From NCBI GenBank assembly GCA_003326205.1, contig LWTK01000066.1, positions 1 to 34,583 on the forward strand: a DNA stretch of 34,583 nucleotides, written 5' to 3'. Of this stretch, positions 17,106-24,877 are shown piece after piece. The translations under genes and the position numbers were made by a program. The notes below the pieces were generated by a model. That model ran no database searches. It worked only from the letters and a program-made list of their open reading frames with translations, and was not told the DNA's origin. How positions within the stretch are numbered: position 1 is the first letter of the stretch; every line of letters begins with the position of its first letter. The stretch comes from Nostoc sp. ATCC 43529 (GTDB lineage Bacteria; Cyanobacteriota; Cyanobacteriia; Cyanobacteriales; Nostocaceae).

Positions 17106-17149
17106 AGTCCTAACTACAAACAAGCTCGTAGTAAGCGCTTCAGTGCTTA
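17098..17149. repeat. REP pair, tail-to-tail, overlapping the fkbM stop
   Basis: First element at 17098-17120: hairpin AGGACTAAAGTCCT followed by AACTACAAA. Second element at 17128-17149: GTAGTAAGCGCTTCAGTGCTTA. The GTAG/CTAC feet face each other, opposite to the REPIN layout found further on. The fkbM stop TAA (17103-17105) lies in the first hairpin. Confidence 0.85.
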
Positions 17150-17158
17150 AAAAAACTG

Positions 17159-17791
17159 ATGTATGAATATCATAAACTTACACCAGAACAAAAAGCTGAA
17201 TTAGTTGAACAACGCTTAAGTCGTGGCTATCCACCCCACTCGCCACCACATCTAATACGGGATAGACAATTTTATCTATTAACAGCGACTTGTTATGAGC
17301 ATAAGTGTCATATGCAATCTGAATCGCGGCGTCAGCAATTATTAAATAAGATATTTGATAGCTTTAGCATTAGTGAAAATGATCGTGAAAGCGCTTCAGC
17401 GCTTACTACAAACTTAACAATTTGTGCTTGGGTTGTTTTGCCTAATCACTATCATTTACTAGTTCAGGTTGTAAATTTTGATGTTTTGAGTGACTTGTTT
17501 CGTAGAACACATGGTGCGCTTTCTCGACAGTGGAATATGGAGGATAATATTACAAAGCGCAAAATCTGGTATTCTTGGAGCGATCGCGCTATTCGATCAA
17601 AAAGGCATTACTATACAACTCTTAACTACATTCATTACAACCCAGTCAAGCATGGTTTAGTTCAATCGCCTTATGATTGGGTTGAAACTAGTGTTCACTG
17701 GTATTTACAAGCTTGTGGAAAACAATGGCTGCGTGATTGTTGGACTCAGTACCCACTGCAAAGTTATGGCAAAGACTGGGATAATTTGTAA
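17159..17791 (+). CDS. REP-associated tyrosine transposase (RAYT, Y1 family)
   Basis: A 210-residue single-strand-DNA transposase of the IS200/IS605-like Y1 superfamily. The HUH motif is H97-Y-H99 in WVVLPNHYHLLV, and the probable catalytic tyrosine is Y157 in NYIHYNPVKHGLV. The N-terminus RDRQFYLLTATCYEH is the usual first strand. RAYTs recognise REP hairpins with a GTAG foot; such hairpins occur just before, just after and inside this gene. The internal copy adds residues about 77-85 (ESASALTTN) before the HUH strand and keeps the frame. No terminal inverted repeats or IS ends are evident, as expected for domesticated RAYTs. Confidence 0.93.
   Translation: MYEYHKLTPEQKAELVEQRLSRGYPPHSPPHLIRDRQFYLLTATCYEHKCHMQSESRRQQLLNKIFDSFSISENDRESASALTTNLTICAWVVLPNHYHLLVQVVNFDVLSDLFRRTHGALSRQWNMEDNITKRKIWYSWSDRAIRSKRHYYTTLNYIHYNPVKHGLVQSPYDWVETSVHWYLQACGKQWLRDCWTQYPLQSYGKDWDNL
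17389..17413. repeat. REP element inside the RAYT coding sequence
   Basis: AAGCGC-TTCA-GCGCTT hairpin followed by ACTACAAAC: a full REP in the reverse orientation, within the transposase gene and without breaking its frame. Confidence 0.85.
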
Positions 17792-17793
17792 CC

Positions 17794-17836
17794 TTCGTAA
17801 GTTCGCAAGTTCGCAAGTTCGTAAGTTCGTAAGTTC
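17794..17836. repeat. Tandem octamer repeat abutting a REPIN
   Basis: Five consecutive units of TTCGTAAG or TTCGCAAG (17794-17833), then a sixth unit begins and merges into GTAGTAAG of the next REP. Confidence 0.9.
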
Positions 17837-17893
17837 GTAGTAAGGGCTTCAGCCCTTATTAACCTCAATTTTGAGGGCTAAAGCCCTCACTAC
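17837..17893. repeat. REPIN (two REPs head-to-head), first of three
   Basis: GTAGTAAGGGCTTCAGCCCT (from 17837) and TGAGGGCTAAAGCCCTCACT (from 17872, ending AC at 17893) form two hairpins in inverted orientation with GTAG and CTAC at the outer ends. It fills the gap between the RAYT and the convergent glycosyltransferase gene. Confidence 0.9.
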
Positions 17894-17896
17894 GAG

Positions 17897-20113
17897 CTAT
17901 TTTCCCTCAACATATCTTTGCCACATTTGCTCATAAGCTTTCTCCATCTCACGGGTAAACTGCTTACCATTCCACAAGGGTGCTGTCTGGCGCGACGCTC
18001 TCAGGTTCAAAACCACCTGCTGGCGTAAAGCCTCATCCTTCCCTAACCGCACACCCCACTCTACATATTCTTCATCTGTCCAAGCAATACCTTCTGTAAC
18101 ACCTACATTCATCATCATGGTGTAACTATTGCGTGCTGCAAATTGCTGTCCAACTCTCGTTACTAACGGGATACCCATCCAAAGGGTTTCTAAGGTTGTA
18201 GTAGCTCCGTTGTAAGGATATGTATCTAATACAACATCAGCAATTGTTAAATTTGCTCTGTGGATAGCTTCAGAGGGATCTTGAGGTAAAAATCGGAGCC
18301 TGGAACATTCCACACCTTCTTCTTCAGCTATTTCGTAGAAAAACTGTTTAATCGCTTCTTCTTGGGCATCACCTTTAATTAACAAGTAGCTATTTGAGAC
18401 TTCTTTAATTATTTTCATTTGCCATTTTGTGGTTTCAGGATGACGTTTATATCCCCGTTGAGCGCTGAGATAAATTACAGCATCACTAGGAATATTTAAA
18501 TCTTCTCTACGTAGTGTAGGTACATCCACTTCAAAGCCATCAACAGCTATGTAGGTATGAGGTAATCGCCAAATTTTCTCTGTATAATAATTTTGGGCTG
18601 AATCTGGTAATACATAAGGGTCGGCAATAAAGTAATCAATTGCAGGTATACCTGAAGCATCCCAACCGAGCCAAGTAACTTGAATTGGTGCTGGCTTGAG
18701 TGCCATCACTTCACTGCTAATGTCTAGAGTTATGCTATCTAGGTCTACTAAAATATCGATTTCATCTTCATATATTTGTTCTGCAATTTCAAAAGCATTA
18801 TTTCCTAATTTGCGAGGTTTAGATGATTTATTCACATACCATTCTTGTAAAAAATCATCTACTAGCTTATAGCTAACTGAATAATTATAAATTTCAAAAT
18901 TTTCTCGATTATGATGTTGTATTAGCCAGCGAGCAAGCCAGCCTACAGAATGTCTTCTTAAAGCATAAGACATATATCCAATTTTTAAAGGTTTGGTAGA
19001 AATTACTGAACTTTGATTATTTATAATTCGCCGTGAGTAACGCGCTGTTTCCTCATGAGCTATAGTTTGAATATTATTCTGGAATATTTGCGCTACTTGA
19101 TTATGAATTTTTCTAAAATCTGCTGGACTATCTTTAATATGTGGTAGTGCAAAGGATGGCGTAAGTAGACGTAGAGTTCTAATTTCATCGACTGCAAGTG
19201 GCTGAGCTTTGATAAATTCTTGCAGCACAGATTCTAACTCTTGGCTAATTGAGCATATTTCTTGCCAATATCCGCCAGCAGTCATTAATCCACGTAGAAC
19301 TAAATGAAGGGCAAATATTTTATCAGCCAATTTTTGTGAAAGAGAATAACACAATTTAGCTTTTTCTATTCCCAGTGTATAGTTTTGAGAATCTTGATAA
19401 AAAATAGCTAAATGTCGTAAAGTTTCTAGTTCTTCTGGGTCTAAGCGCAAATACAATTCTAAAATCTGCGCTGCTAGTTTAGGCTGCTTGAATGTATGGC
19501 CAATTTTAATTGCCGCAGGTAAAAGTATGCATAAGGCTTGGTATGGATTTGCAAAGTAAGGTAAACAAGCTTCTACGAAGTCTAGATATGATAGATGTAA
19601 AGGTTGAGTGCCAAGAACTTGTTGTAATACTTGATTTAATAGCTCTAAATTTAAATCTGCAATTTCTTTGGAGTTTAATAATTGGATAATTTCCAAATCA
19701 TTTAACTGTGCGCCATCAAAATCATTTAATTGGATGGACAGTTGAATAATATTTAGTAGGTTATTTATATTAGAGGGATTAATTTCTCTGATGTGCTGGC
19801 GAATTAGCCAGGATATAGAAAATTGTTCGAGGTGTTCTCGTCGTTCTGCTTCTACTTGTAAAACTTTAATGAGTTCTGTTGTATAAAGTTGAATTTTTTC
19901 TTCTTCGACTTCTGCTATTGCTAGTATCCAAGTCATTTGTGCTTCTGCTTCTTGTCCTTGTAATAGCAGGGTTAGTCCCAGATGCCAATAATTGGAGATT
20001 ACTTCAGGTTTATCAGCAATTGCTTGTTCGTATAGATATGCGGCTTGAGCATATTCACCTGCAAGAAAATGTTGATCGGCTTCTGCTTGAAAGTTTGTGA
20101 TATTGGTAATCAT
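17897..20113 (-). CDS. SPINDLY-type O-linked N-acetylglucosamine transferase with TPR
   Basis: A 738-residue protein. The N-terminal region (about 1-330) is made of TPR-like helices (AEYAQAAYLYEQAIADKPEVISNYWHLG). The C-terminal half (about 360-735) is a family 41 glycosyltransferase: IGYMSYALRRHSVGWL, DILVDLDSITLD, PIQVTWLGWDASGIPAIDYFIAD, IYLSAQRGYKRHP and DVVLDTYPYNGATTTLETLWMGIPLVTRVGQQFAAR. Family members move GlcNAc or another sugar to Ser/Thr of proteins. It is co-directional with and downstream of pilA, so the pilin is a likely substrate (inference). A REPIN lies just after its stop. Confidence 0.92.
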   Translation of the reverse strand: MITNITNFQAEADQHFLAGEYAQAAYLYEQAIADKPEVISNYWHLGLTLLLQGQEAEAQMTWILAIAEVEEEKIQLYTTELIKVLQVEAERREHLEQFSISWLIRQHIREINPSNINNLLNIIQLSIQLNDFDGAQLNDLEIIQLLNSKEIADLNLELLNQVLQQVLGTQPLHLSYLDFVEACLPYFANPYQALCILLPAAIKIGHTFKQPKLAAQILELYLRLDPEELETLRHLAIFYQDSQNYTLGIEKAKLCYSLSQKLADKIFALHLVLRGLMTAGGYWQEICSISQELESVLQEFIKAQPLAVDEIRTLRLLTPSFALPHIKDSPADFRKIHNQVAQIFQNNIQTIAHEETARYSRRIINNQSSVISTKPLKIGYMSYALRRHSVGWLARWLIQHHNRENFEIYNYSVSYKLVDDFLQEWYVNKSSKPRKLGNNAFEIAEQIYEDEIDILVDLDSITLDISSEVMALKPAPIQVTWLGWDASGIPAIDYFIADPYVLPDSAQNYYTEKIWRLPHTYIAVDGFEVDVPTLRREDLNIPSDAVIYLSAQRGYKRHPETTKWQMKIIKEVSNSYLLIKGDAQEEAIKQFFYEIAEEEGVECSRLRFLPQDPSEAIHRANLTIADVVLDTYPYNGATTTLETLWMGIPLVTRVGQQFAARNSYTMMMNVGVTEGIAWTDEEYVEWGVRLGKDEALRQQVVLNLRASRQTAPLWNGKQFTREMEKAYEQMWQRYVEGK

Positions 20114-20182
20114 CAGTAATTAAGTAAGTGAGTGTAGTTACTGGTTGTAGGAAGATTTGATGCGCTAAAGATGAGGTTTTTT

Positions 20183-20206
20183 AAGGACTCAAGTCCTTAC
20201 TACAAA
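20183..20206. repeat. Single REP element
   Basis: AAGGACT-CA-AGTCCTT hairpin followed by ACTACAAA, in the gap between pilA and the O-GlcNAc transferase gene, four bases from the long inverted repeat at 20211. Confidence 0.85.
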
Positions 20207-20210
20207 GAGG

Positions 20211-20294
20211 AAATACTCCCTGTCTCAATTAATAATACCCATTTAGAAAGCAAAGTCAGAAGATGGGTAATCTTTTGGAGGTCAGGGAGTATTT
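20211..20294. repeat. Long imperfect hairpin between pilA and the glycosyltransferase
   Basis: Outer arms AAATACTCCCTG (20211-20222) and CAGGGAGTATTT (20283-20294) are exact complements. Inside, TACCCAT (20236-20242) pairs with ATGGGTA (20263-20269). The 84-base element lies about 120 bases beyond the pilA stop on the pilA transcript side. It may be a pilA 3' structure, an attenuator before the glycosyltransferase, or a small mobile element. Confidence 0.7.
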
Positions 20295-20414
20295 GATGAT
20301 TATCTAAATAAATAACAGTGGATAGAATTCTCTAACCACTGATGTACAGTACCTAACTCAACTGAAGAACTTGATGGAAGTATTGAGTCGTTACTTTATG
20401 AATATCTAAATTCT

Positions 20415-21005
20415 TTACTTAGCTAAGGATTCGTAATTAGTTGGACAACTTGTGGCATTTCCGTTATTAGGAATCTCTGTAACAGTAAATTCTTCTGTAC
20501 CAGTTGGTGCACCAGTCACGTTACCGGGTACTTTACCTTCACACAACACAGCTATAGTAGTTGCCTCACTTGTGGCAGAAACAACAGAAACACCCACTCC
20601 ACCAACATAAACTTTAAGAGGAGCAAGTGCAGTTTTGAGTTTGGCTTGATTAGTTACAAGCGCGTCACCACCCTTAATCCTATACTCATAATTTTCAGTT
20701 TGTGTTTTCACACCTAGACCTAACTGACCAAAAGCCTTAGCACTAGTGGCATCGTCAGTAGCAGAGGCAAACTTACCATTTTCTAGATAGTAAGCTTGCT
20801 GCGCTCGGTTCATTGAACCAGTTATTGTTTTAGCTTCAGACTGTTTGGCTTTGTTAGCTTGGTTGAGGAAAGAAGGCAATGCAATAGCTGACAAAATACC
20901 AATGATGATAATAACAACCAACAATTCGATTAATGTGAAACCTTCTTCGTTTTTCTTTTTGTTGAGGATGTGTTGGATAAACTTTGCTTTCAATTCGGTT
21001 TTCAT
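20415..21005 (-). CDS. pilA: Type IV pilin PilA
   Basis: A 196-residue prepilin. The 22-residue charged leader ends EEG, followed by FTLIELLVVIIIIGILSAIALP, the class III signal cut after Gly22 by PilD, with Glu5 of the mature protein present. The N-terminal helix continues with LNQANKAKQSEAKTITGSMNRAQQAYYLENGKF, as in cyanobacterial major pilins. Two cysteines near the end (LCEGK, SCPTNY) could close the D-loop disulfide. AGGGA lies nine bases before the ATG. Many Ser/Thr in the C-terminal head are possible glycosylation sites. In Nostoc such pilins drive gliding and are exported through the outer membrane secretin. Confidence 0.93.
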   Translation of the reverse strand: MKTELKAKFIQHILNKKKNEEGFTLIELLVVIIIIGILSAIALPSFLNQANKAKQSEAKTITGSMNRAQQAYYLENGKFASATDDATSAKAFGQLGLGVKTQTENYEYRIKGGDALVTNQAKLKTALAPLKVYVGGVGVSVVSATSEATTIAVLCEGKVPGNVTGAPTGTEEFTVTEIPNNGNATSCPTNYESLAK

Positions 21006-21109
21006 AAGTGTTTTCCCTGGGGTAGGAAGTGTTTGTGTGTTCTATATGTAACTTACCCACTCCCGTTTTGTTTCATATCACCCCACCAAAAAACTTTTTC
21101 ACCTAGTTT

Positions 21110-21167
21110 GTAGTAAGCGATTTATCGCTGATTCGGGACTATCAGGACTAAAGTCCTTACTACAAAC
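21110..21167. repeat. REPIN, second of three
   Basis: GTAGTAAGCGATTTATCGCT (from 21110) and AGGACTAAAGTCCTTACTAC (from 21144) are inverted, with GTAG/CTAC feet outermost, each flanked by TTT/AAA. It ends two bases before the stop of the methyltransferase gene and lies upstream of pilA. Confidence 0.9.
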
Positions 21168-21168
21168 T

Positions 21169-22503
21169 TTAATTTTGGGATTGGTGTTCCAGCATTATGT
21201 AACCAAGACTCTCCAAACTCAGTAGCAGATGTTTTACTGTGTGAAAGGCTTGCTCCTCATCTGTAGGCTTTAAAGTGATGGGGTCTATAGGTCTGACTTG
21301 TTTCCAGCGCTCGACCAGAGATATCATTGGCTGCGGTTGGTCTAACAACGGTATCAAGCAAAGTGCTATTGAGCTATCTATGCTGACAAATTCCTCAGTT
21401 GGCGATAAATATTTACTGATGGTAAATGGTCTAATCTCTGTAATACAGGCTATGAGTTCTTCTCGAAAATCAGGAGTTTTTAACTGAGGATACAAATGTA
21501 CCTTCGTTACTCGCCAATCAGAGTCAGTCCATTCTGAAACTGGTATGAAGGTCTGTGTTTGATTGGGATGACCACACCAAAAGTCTATTAGTCGATGAAT
21601 AGGATGTATAAGTTCAAAGAGCTGTAGCTGTTCTTCTATAGAAATGTCTGGTAAGCTCATTCCTAAAAACGCAGGTAAATTATCTGGCTCTTTAAATAAC
21701 TTCATTAAGTCCCACTGCCGCCAGTTCACCATGCTGATGAAATCTAGGTCAGCAGTTCTTAAAGCAGAGAACATATCAGAGATGGTGTAACCTTTATCTC
21801 CTTGAAACAAATAATTCATTAAGATTCGCTCTTTTCCATCTTCTCCTTCGTAACCAGGATTCCAAGTCTTAGCTTTGAGATCCACATTATCCTTCAAAGC
21901 TTTCATAGTTTCTACTACAATTCCCATTTCTAAGTCTTCTGGATTATCGTCCATCAAACCCATTATTGTGAAGACTTTCTGAGCGCGGAAATAACTAAAT
22001 CTCTGGATTGAGCTATGTAGATTGCTACGAATGATACCATCAGACTTTAAAACTGCTTTCATTACTTCTAAGACAGCAGCTAAATCAGAAAAAAGATACA
22101 GAAGCTCATCACAATTGATATAGTCAAACTGGTAATTTAGCTTTGGTAATTCCTGAATTGATAAAACATGAAATTCTGCATTGTCAAATCCATGATGTTC
22201 CAAACGTTGCCGTGCTAATTTAATCGATTCTTCTGATATATCAATTCCAACAATTTTTGCGCCGGGATTAGCTTCTGCCAAGACTAATGATTTATAACCA
22301 GTGCCACATCCGGCATCTAAAATTACTTTATCTTTTGTATTGATAACTCCTTGATTCCTTAAGTAGTAAGGTGTGATTAAATTATGAATGTAGAGTAAAT
22401 TAGTATCATTTTTAGGAGAATTATCAAGAGGAATTCTTGGATAAGGAGAAGTGTCAAATTGCTGACGAATTTTATCTAGTAAATTTGATGTTGGATTTGT
22501 CAT
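21169..22503 (-). CDS. SAM-dependent methyltransferase
   Basis: A class I methyltransferase of 444 residues. The SAM loop is ILDAGCGTGYKSLVLAE, followed by KIVGIDISEESIKLARQRL and DYINCDELLYLFSD. The region after about residue 230 (NYLFQGDKGYTISDMFSAL..., NWRQWDLMKLF) is a family-specific extension. The ORF could begin further up at 22545 with GTG, but the ATG at 22503 has AGGAG seven bases before it and directly precedes a coding-like N-terminus, so it is preferred. The substrate is unknown. Its place between REPINs upstream of pilA suggests a link to pilin or glycan modification. Confidence 0.85.
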   Translation of the reverse strand: MTNPTSNLLDKIRQQFDTSPYPRIPLDNSPKNDTNLLYIHNLITPYYLRNQGVINTKDKVILDAGCGTGYKSLVLAEANPGAKIVGIDISEESIKLARQRLEHHGFDNAEFHVLSIQELPKLNYQFDYINCDELLYLFSDLAAVLEVMKAVLKSDGIIRSNLHSSIQRFSYFRAQKVFTIMGLMDDNPEDLEMGIVVETMKALKDNVDLKAKTWNPGYEGEDGKERILMNYLFQGDKGYTISDMFSALRTADLDFISMVNWRQWDLMKLFKEPDNLPAFLGMSLPDISIEEQLQLFELIHPIHRLIDFWCGHPNQTQTFIPVSEWTDSDWRVTKVHLYPQLKTPDFREELIACITEIRPFTISKYLSPTEEFVSIDSSIALCLIPLLDQPQPMISLVERWKQVRPIDPITLKPTDEEQAFHTVKHLLLSLESLGYIMLEHQSQN

Positions 22504-23063
22504 TGAAATCACTCCTGTTACTAATTTTGTCATAGTGGATTCCACTGCTGCACAAACTCAGTTCTGTAACTACGACACCACGTGAAAATTTACTATGCTG
22601 TCTAAGTTAGTGGCAGACCCAACCTTGAGTATGCCCAACTCCTGGAGATTTCTATCACAACTGAGGATTTATGCATTGAAAGGTTTGTAGTAAGGACTTT
22701 AGTCCTTGATTTTTTAAGCACTAAAGTGCTTACTACGAACCTCCTAACGAAAGATATTGAGTAACAAAAGACACTCAAAATACTTCATTTTTCGTATTAT
22801 TATTAAATTTAACGTTTTATTTAATACAAAAAATAAATTAACATTGCGATCGCAGGTTTCTTTTTTCCGAATCGTGTTTTTCTATACTCGGCAAAATAAG
22901 CCCAGCACCAGAAACAGTTACACGTCCCAGCTTGCGCGACATTACCCAGTTATTATCGATCGCATAGTACTATAGGCGTTTTCCCACCGCTTCCCATCTG
23001 ATATAGCCAATCCTAATTTGTTATGCTATATTAAGCGTAGTCGTTATGAGTTCATATATTGTC
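22504..23063. other. Intergenic region between methyltransferase and NTRC genes
   Basis: Divergent promoters for the two flanking genes must lie here. A TATGCTATATT stretch at 23021-23031 could carry the -10 box of the thioredoxin reductase gene. The third REPIN is at 22687-22740. A plus-strand frame at 22757-22975 has no coding features. Confidence 0.5.
22687..22740. repeat. REPIN, third of three
   Basis: GTAGTAAGGACTTTAGTCCT (from 22687) and AAGCACTAAAGTGCTTACTA (from 22716) are inverted, with the GTAG/CTAC feet outermost. It is the last REP seen; none was found beyond it in the window. Confidence 0.9.
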
Positions 23064-24440
23064 ATGAGTAACCCCACAGTAGAAAACTTAGTAATTATCG
23101 GTTCTGGGCCAGCAGGGTACACAGCCGCCATTTATGCCGGACGTGCTAATCTCAAACCCGTTGTATTTGAAGGTTTCCAAGCCGGGGGTTTGCCTGGTGG
23201 GCAATTAATGACGACGACGGAAGTCGAGAACTTTCCTGGGTTTCCTCAAGGGATTACCGGGCCGGAATTGATGGATAAGATGAAGGCGCAGGCGGAGCGT
23301 TGGGGGGCTGAGCTATATACTGAAGATGTTATATCAGTTGATTTGAGTCAGCGTCCATTTACAGTGCGATCGCAAGAAAGGGAAATCAAAACCAACAGCA
23401 TCGTGATTGCTACCGGTGCCACAGCAAAGCGTTTAGGTTTACCCAGCGAACGTGAATTTTGGAGTCGGGGTATTTCGGCTTGTGCAATTTGCGATGGTGC
23501 AACACCCATTTTCCACGGTGCAGAATTGGCCGTGATTGGTGCTGGCGACTCAGCGGCGGAAGAATCAATTTACCTCACCAAGTATGGTTCCAAGGTAAAT
23601 ATGTTAGTACGCACCGATAAAATGCGGGCTTCCAAAGCTATGCAAGACCGAGTTTTGAGTAACCCAAAAATCCAGGTACATTGGAACACAGAAGCCGTGG
23701 ATATCTTCGGTAATGGTCATATGGAAGGGGTGAAAGTCCGCAATACCAAAACTGGTGAAGAAAGCAAACTACACGCAAAGGGTTTATTTTACGCCATTGG
23801 TCATACTCCCAATACCTCTTTATTTAAGGGACAACTAGAACTCGATGAGGTGGGTTACGTTGTTACTAAGCCAGGTTCTGCGGAAACCAGTATAGAAGGC
23901 GTTTTTGCAGCTGGTGACGTACAAGATCATGAATTTCGTCAAGCAATTACCGCTGCGGGTAGTGGCTGTATGGCGGCGATGTTGGCAGAACGTTGGTTAT
24001 CTTCCAGTGGCTTGATTCAAGAATTCCATCAACAGCCAGAAACCGCAGATAACGAATTAGAACATCAACATCAAGCAGCCAAAAAGACGGAAGCTGAGGA
24101 AGAAGCTGGATTTAGCTTGGATGCAACGCGTCATGAGGGGGGTTATGCTTTACGGAAATTATTCCATGAAAGCGATCGCTTACTCCTAGTTAAATACGTC
24201 TCTCCTGGCTGCGGTCCTTGTCATACCTTGAAGCCAATTTTAAACAAAGTGGTGGATGAATTTGACGGCAAAATTCACTTTGTAGAAATTGACATCGACA
24301 AAGACCGAGATATTGCTGAAAATGCTAACGTTACAGGAACGCCAACAGTTCAATTGTTTAAAAACAAGGAACTGGTGAAGGAAGTCAAAGGTGTGAAGCA
24401 AAAGAGCGAATATCGCCAATTGATTGAAAGTAATCTTTAA
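23064..24440 (+). CDS. ntrC-type trxB: NADPH-dependent thioredoxin reductase fused to thioredoxin (NTRC)
   Basis: A fusion of thioredoxin reductase and thioredoxin that passes electrons from NADPH to 2-Cys peroxiredoxin and to redox-regulated enzymes. With the start at 23064 (458 residues): FAD-binding GSGPAGYTAAIYAGRA near the N-terminus, the reductase disulfide C140-A-I-C143-D, the NADPH loop GAGDSAAEE, GVFAAGDVQD, a linker at about 310-350, and a thioredoxin domain with C383-G-P-C386. Start choice: MSNPTVENLVIIG fits the family better than the ATG six codons upstream (23046); neither has a clear ribosome-binding site. Expected in cytosol. A hairpin follows. Confidence 0.95.
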   Translation: MSNPTVENLVIIGSGPAGYTAAIYAGRANLKPVVFEGFQAGGLPGGQLMTTTEVENFPGFPQGITGPELMDKMKAQAERWGAELYTEDVISVDLSQRPFTVRSQEREIKTNSIVIATGATAKRLGLPSEREFWSRGISACAICDGATPIFHGAELAVIGAGDSAAEESIYLTKYGSKVNMLVRTDKMRASKAMQDRVLSNPKIQVHWNTEAVDIFGNGHMEGVKVRNTKTGEESKLHAKGLFYAIGHTPNTSLFKGQLELDEVGYVVTKPGSAETSIEGVFAAGDVQDHEFRQAITAAGSGCMAAMLAERWLSSSGLIQEFHQQPETADNELEHQHQAAKKTEAEEEAGFSLDATRHEGGYALRKLFHESDRLLLVKYVSPGCGPCHTLKPILNKVVDEFDGKIHFVEIDIDKDRDIAENANVTGTPTVQLFKNKELVKEVKGVKQKSEYRQLIESNL

Positions 24441-24449
24441 GATAGTGGA

Positions 24450-24473
24450 TATTGGGGAGAGTCTTCCCCAATA
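24450..24473. terminator. Hairpin between convergent NTRC and xisI genes
   Basis: TATTGGGGA (24450-24458) and TCCCCAATA (24465-24473) form a 9-bp stem with a 6-base loop. GATAGTG (24441) and CACTGTC (24483) can extend it outward with one G-T pair. There is no T run, so it is a possible two-way terminator. Confidence 0.7.
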
Positions 24474-24501
24474 CCTAATATTCACTGTCGTTCTTTAGAA
24501 C

Positions 24502-24837
24502 TTAGGCAACGGCATATCCTGTGTGTTGCCTAACATTTGGCGGATGAAATCCTAAGACAATATTCTCTTTAGCAATTCCTGCTGCTACTAATTCGTATGT
24601 AACGCCATCTTCTGTGTCATCTCGTTGTACCCAAATTTTGCCATTAATAATGTCAATATGAACTAAGCAACCATGAATTCGCTTAGCACCATCCCAACCT
24701 AAAGTTATCAGCAAATAGGTGTCACTTTCGTTATCAAAGACTGCTTTACATTCAATAGCTGCGTGGGAATAAGGAATTTGTGTATAGGGTACTAATACCT
24801 CTTTGATAATACGTCGATAATTATCTAAAGTATCCAT
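24502..24837 (-). CDS. xisI: XisI, fdxN element excision controlling factor family
   Basis: A 111-residue protein with the XisI pattern: MDTLDNYRRIIKEVLVPYTQIPYS, then DNESDTYLLITLGWDGAKRIHGCLVHIDIINGKIWVQRDDTE, and GIAKENIVLGFHPPNVRQHTGYAVA at the end. XisI was first described with XisH as needed for controlled excision of the fdxN element in Anabaena heterocysts, but many genomes carry numerous XisHI pairs away from such elements. It follows xisH by 40 bases. No recombinase (xisF) or element ends are seen here, so this is a stray pair. Confidence 0.92.
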   Translation of the reverse strand: MDTLDNYRRIIKEVLVPYTQIPYSHAAIECKAVFDNESDTYLLITLGWDGAKRIHGCLVHIDIINGKIWVQRDDTEDGVTYELVAAGIAKENIVLGFHPPNVRQHTGYAVA

Positions 24838-24877
24838 TGAATAATCCTCTCAGTTTCTGGATTAAAAACAAGTAACT

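Noticed and set aside
17098..22740. CRISPR array as an explanation of the repeated hairpins
   Set aside because: The repeats are palindromic, inverted and irregularly spaced between genes, with no uniform spacers; they fit REP elements next to a RAYT.
22757..22975. A plus-strand ORF of 72 codons upstream of the NTRC gene
   Set aside because: AT-rich, basic, no domain and no ribosome-binding site; it occupies promoter territory.
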